In this document: piece by piece, positions 7,573-11,022 of the stretch | How the letters are laid out: each line of letters begins with the position of its first letter | Position numbering within the stretch: the stretch's first letter is position 1 | Origin: Mycoemilia scoparia | Taxonomy: Eukaryota; Kickxellomycota; Kickxellomycetes; Kickxellales; Kickxellaceae | DNA length: 11,022 nucleotides | Reading direction: 5' to 3' | Assembly (NCBI GenBank): GCA_027575805.1 | Contig: JANBPU010000441.1 | Coordinates: forward strand, 1 to 11,022 | The notes under the pieces: model-generated | Database searches by the model: none | What the model saw: only the letters and a program-made list of their open reading frames with translations | What the model was told of the DNA's origin: nothing | Translations under genes and position numbers: made by a program

Positions 7573-10432
7573 TTAATCGCTTTCGAATCCATCGCCATTT
7601 TCTTTTTCAAGTTCCAACTTGGCTCTCTTGTTAGCCCTCTGTAATCCACCACTTGAACTCAACTGATTGAATTCCTCTTCCTGTCTATACTGCTTATTAA
7701 CTTTAGCTCGAAGCTCTTCCAAATTAGTTGCACTACCATCCTCTTCAAAATCAATAACCAAGTGACGGCCGTAAAGATGGGTATCCTTCAATTGATCTTT
7801 GGCACGCAACGCAATTTGAGGAGTTAGAAATTCAACAAATGCAAAACCACGATGCCCACCCGAAAAGTTTTTGGGTAATCTGACTGATTTGAGTTGACCA
7901 AATGGAGCAAACAGATCTTGGATATCCTTTTTGGTTGCTTCGAATGCAACATTTTTTACAATCAACTTGTTGCTCTTTGCCTTTGATGAGGCTCCTGATC
8001 CTGGCAGTGTAGATGATGCGCCTGCTGATTCTGAGTGTTCTGGTCCATGGATTGATGTTCTGTCAGATATCTTGAGCTGCAACTTATGCCCATCAACAGA
8101 TGCGCCTTGATATGCTTTGAGTGCTCTCTTGGCCTGCTCCTTTGTTGTATATTCAACAAATCCAAATCCCATAGACAACATTGGACCACCAGGTATCTTT
8201 GTGTTCTTTTTGTGACGAATTACCAAACTGCGCAGACCATCGATGCCAGAGAATAGAGTTTGCAGTGTAGACTCGGTTGTGTCAAAGCTGAGGTTCTTGA
8301 CAAACAAGACACTTCCAGCTTCCCCGGCTTCAGTAAATGCGTCTTGGTATGATGATTTATCGGTTGTTTTGGAGTCGCTGGCCTCAAGGATACTTTCAAT
8401 ATCTCTCTTATTGCCAGCACCAGCATCTGCAACGATTGCCTGGCCTGGTTCAGCTGACCCGTCTGGTTTATTTGCAGCTTCAGTGCTAAACAGTCCTTGA
8501 GGAGCTTTTTCTAAATATATAGGAGCATCTTTGATGCGCTTATAAGCCAAATGTCTAAATGCAGATCTAGCTTCACTTGGTTCAAAGAACTCGACGATGG
8601 CAATTGTGCCCGAAGGAGGAACCAGCACGCGACCCAAAGTACCATGATGGCCAAACAAATCTTTGATACTTTCATCTGTAGTTCCATAGGGGACATTCTT
8701 TACCAAAATGACGGTATCGCTCCGAGGCGGTTTCCCTCCCCCAACTTTGTGTTTGCCCATGCTTTCAAAAGCTTCCAAATTAACTCCATTTTCTTCGAAA
8801 TATTGTTTAGTTTCGGCAATAATATGAGTTTCAGCCAAAGCCAACCTAACTGCAGGATTAACACTTCCCTCGTCATTTTCAAGCAAATCAGCCTTAGAGA
8901 TGTTTAGTCTATTTGAAATAGAGTCAGCGACAGCATCAGCATTCATATATAGGCTGTTCCAATTGAAATCATTACCGGCGCTGGCTCTCTTTTTGAGTTC
9001 TTTTTGTTTTTTGATGGATGACATGAATCCCAGTCGAGGGTCGCTTGATATGGAGCTTTCGGAATCTAACTTGGATGGTGGCTTTTCATCGCCAGGGATT
9101 ATGTGGAGTAAACGACCCTGGAGGTATTTGTTGTCGCATTCTTTGTAGGCCATGACCGCGTGTTCAGGGATCATATACATGATGTAGGCAAAGCCTTTGG
9201 GTTTTTTGGTTTCAACGGAAATTGGCATGTGGACTTCGGAAAGTGGACCATAAGGCTCAAAGTAGGCTCGGAGGTCCTCTTCTGTGGCAGTGTATGGGAG
9301 GTTGCGGACAAAAAGTCGACCAGTTTCTTCAATGCGTTCTTCGTTGGTTTTTTGGGTTTCTTCTGGGGCTGCCACTGACGATGCAGCTTCTGGTCTGGAT
9401 TTGGGTGTGTTTTCTTTCTTTTTTGCTGCAGGAACTTCCTTCTTTTCCATGTGAGCACGAAGCCATTCCATATCAGACATTTTATCTTTAGATTCTTGAG
9501 GAATTTCGTCCCCATCTTCGTCTTCGTTGTCGCATTCATCATCCAAGTCAGAATCGTTATCCTTGTCATCATTCTTTAATTTGTTTTTTGATGGCAAGTC
9601 CTGGTATTCATCGTCGTCGTCGTCGTCGTCGTCGTGACCGCCATCACCCTTGTCTTTGTCATTATAACTTGGTTCGGCCTGTTTTCTTTGTGTCTTTATA
9701 GCACTCTTGACGGCCTTTTTCTCCTTGGCACTCAAGCCGACCAAATCATCATTAGCCCAGGTTTTGCTTTTAGCACGAGGAGCCATGACCTGCAAGAATT
9801 CTGCGAATTTTGGATTATCCTTATGCTTTTCCAATACTTCTTCATAAAGTGATTTAATGACATTATTTTCCTGATCGTTGTCATTGGAAGCTACATCCTT
9901 TTTGGGGGTCGGTTTGATGCCATGCCTTTTGTTATATTTTGTTGAACCTTCAGAATATACCGACCAGGGTCTTGGAAGGTTTGGGTCACCCTTTGGTTTA
10001 GATAACTCAACAGTTATGCGAGATGTGTCAATGAATGATCTGTTAAAGTATTTTACAGCTGCTTCAGCTTCTTCGGGTGTTTTATAGCCAACAAAACCAA
10101 TTCTTCGTGATTCGCCATAACTATATTGTCAATTATGGATATAATTAAATAGTGCTAATATTTGGTTATTTGTGCATATGTGGTTTGCTGGCCAACTTAC
10201 TTGTTTTTAAGGATCTTGCAGTCAGTGATATTTCCTTTGGCAGAAAAATGCTCTCGCATTCGATCTTCTTTTAGGTATACTGGGATATTCTTTATAAATA
10301 TTCTCGTTGACCTGTAGTAATGGCAATATTAATAGTATACGAGCAAGAGTTAATGTGAGGTTGTTGAATTGGAATGTATTAAATTTTGCCTTTAGACTTC
10401 TTTAATATGAACTAGGAAGTCAATACAAACAT
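7573..10432 (-). CDS. MRD1 / RBM19, multiple RNA-binding domain protein (five RRMs)
   Basis: Nucleolar pre-rRNA processing factor. In yeast Mrd1 binds the 35S precursor and is needed for cleavages leading to 18S rRNA. Exons: 10432-10431 (AT only, inferred), 10311-10201 and 10120-7573. The introns are 119 and 80 bp. The CDS is 2661 nt, 886 aa, close to yeast Mrd1. RRM1 is at about 3-80 (RIFIKNIPVYLKEDRMREHF, then RRIGFVGY across the intron). RRM2 is at 305-381 (RLFVRNLPYTATEEDL, KGFAYIMY). RRM3 is at 506-579 (VILVKNVPYGTT, GTIAIVEF). RRM4 is at 641-723 (VLFVKNLSFDTT, GFGFVEY). RRM5 is at 755-830 (KLIVKNVAFEAT, RGFAFVEF). An acidic linker with an Asp run (about 201-208, a GAC repeat) and the conserved KKQKELKKRA...NWNSLYMN segment separate RRMs 1-3. 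An in-frame TAA inside intron 1 requires an upstream exon. Start MSTRIFIKN fits the MSRI start of the family. Confidence 0.95.
9611..9634 (+). repeat. (TCG)8 triplet repeat inside MRD1
   Basis: On the coding (minus) strand this is a GAC repeat encoding most of the aspartate run at about residues 201-208 of MRD1, in the acidic linker between RRM1 and RRM2. Such linkers vary in length, so length polymorphism would be tolerated. Confidence 0.9.
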
Positions 10433-10712
10433 TTTTGCAGCTTTTCTTTGTATATGGTATGTGCGTGTATATGTCTTAGAGTAGTTTTTTATATTTAAGT
10501 AAGGGCCAAGACAAAAGCAACGAAAAATACTTCATAGACAATGTGTACTGAATGGTAAAAAATAAGATCAAACACTATTGTAAATTATGTTCTGACTTTT
10601 TTGTTTGCCGATGGAAAACTAATTTTAAGATCACAAATACCAGTAATCAGATTAAATTCAATTCACTTGATCTGTAATTCATTCTATCCACAAAAAACAA
10701 TAGTTCAAATAA
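10433..10712. promoter_or_regulatory. Upstream region of MRD1, possibly bidirectional
   Basis: This should include the MRD1 5' UTR and promoter. If the open frame starting at 10713 on the plus strand is a gene, the two are head to head with about 280 bp between start codons. No core promoter element was identified with confidence. Confidence 0.3.
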
Positions 10713-11022
10713 ATGGCAGAATCTCCTTTAAAAGTGTACGAGAAAAATGCCCTGGATAATAGCCAATATTCCGTCACGCTTCAGCTAAAACGTATGGACT
10801 ATGGGCTGATTTGTGGGGAATGTATGAGGGTACCAATCAGTTTACTTTTAATGGAGAACTTGCCAAATGGGAGATTATTTTTGAAGGGTGAAAGTTTACT
10901 AGTAAAACTGGACATCCATTTGGATGTGATTACCCCTATAATCATTGGTCACCAAAAGACGCCCTTCAAAGTCATTACCCATATAGTCAAAGTTCACAGG
11001 GCTTTGGGCAAAATGTGTTCCC
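10713..11022 (+). CDS. Open frame running off the right edge (unidentified, partial)
   Basis: An ATG at 10713 opens a frame with no stop for 103 codons to the last base, so it has no visible 3' end. It begins MAESPLKVYEKNALDNSQYS, continues with RMDYGLICGECMRVPISL, and from about codon 52 is read from MITE copy 4 (GRLFLKGESLLVKLDIHLDV) and its outer flank (KVHRALGKMCS). G follows the ATG, but position -3 is T. The first 51 codons look protein-like and lie upstream of the MITE. Against it: the same MITE frame has a TGA in copy 1 and a TAA in copy 3 just upstream, and the differences between copies mostly change amino acids (Ala/Thr, Leu/Pro, Thr/Ile), so the repeat is not being kept as protein. 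It could be a real gene with an exonised or interrupting MITE, or chance. No family was recognised. Confidence 0.3.
   Translation, partial: MAESPLKVYEKNALDNSQYSVTLQLKRMDYGLICGECMRVPISLLLMENLPNGRLFLKGESLLVKLDIHLDVITPIIIGHQKTPFKVITHIVKVHRALGKMCS
10868..10981 (-). mobile_element. MITE copy 4 (114 bp, inverted)
   Basis: Opposite in orientation to copies 1 and 3. The outer end TGGGTAATGACTTTGAAGGG is identical to copy 1 and is flanked by TA at 10982-10983. The inner end reads TGGGAGATTATTTTTGAAGG and is flanked by AA rather than TA, so that target copy has mutated or the junction arose another way. Confidence 0.7.
10868..11022 (-). repeat. Right arm of the terminal inverted repeat
   Basis: Reverse complement of 1-155 with six differences; the outermost 77 bases (10946-11022) are identical. 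The inner edge coincides exactly with the MITE end, as on the left. Confidence 0.9.

Noticed and set aside
9171..9572. 133-codon minus-strand frame rich in Lys, Thr and Pro
   Set aside because: Out-of-frame shadow of the acidic linker and RRM2 region of MRD1.
1..11022. An 11-kb transposon carrying host genes between terminal inverted repeats
   Set aside because: The genes inside are ordinary housekeeping genes, no intact transposase or integrase is present, and the perfect identity of exactly 77 bases points to an assembly boundary. The outer ends show no target duplication because the window stops there.

Overview
The window looks like nuclear DNA of a fungus, most likely an early-diverging, AT-rich one (Mucoromycota or Zoopagomycota; this is inference). 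It has spliced genes with short GT-AG introns of about 80-130 bp and AT-rich spacers. It also carries an RNPS1-type SR protein, which budding yeast lacks, beside a clear MRD1. No bacterial operon, tRNA, rRNA, CRISPR array or viral gene was recognised.

Layout. 1-155: one arm of a terminal inverted repeat, mostly a short MITE-like element. 202-317: a second, diverged MITE. 501-1953 (-): a five-exon RNPS1-like RS/RRM protein. 1954-3400: gene-poor, with triplet repeats and a doubtful open stretch. 3401-4255 (-): decayed coding sequence that may come from a DDE transposase. 4744-4858: a third MITE with TA flanks. 5227-6746 (-): a two-exon protein of unknown function with a disordered, PPxY-containing N-terminus and a beta-rich C-terminal half. 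6747-7572: spacer with a small hairpin. 7573-10432 (-): MRD1/RBM19, five RRMs, three exons. 10713-11022 (+): an open frame that runs through the last MITE and off the end. 10868-11022: the other arm of the terminal inverted repeat.

The three solid genes lie on the minus strand. Two have RNA roles (EJC/splicing and pre-rRNA processing), but each has its own spacer and nothing suggests a shared system. In both RNA genes the best model splits the initiator ATG with an intron (AT|G).

The striking global feature is that the first and last 77 bases are perfect reverse complements and the first mismatch is at base 78. 77 is a common de Bruijn k-mer size, so the window is probably a whole short-read contig that ends in an inverted pair of repeats. 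It should not be taken as an 11-kb transposon with terminal inverted repeats without long-read proof. I found no convincing new multi-gene system. The items most worth a second look are the MITE family, the split start codons, the orphan protein and the open frame at the right edge.
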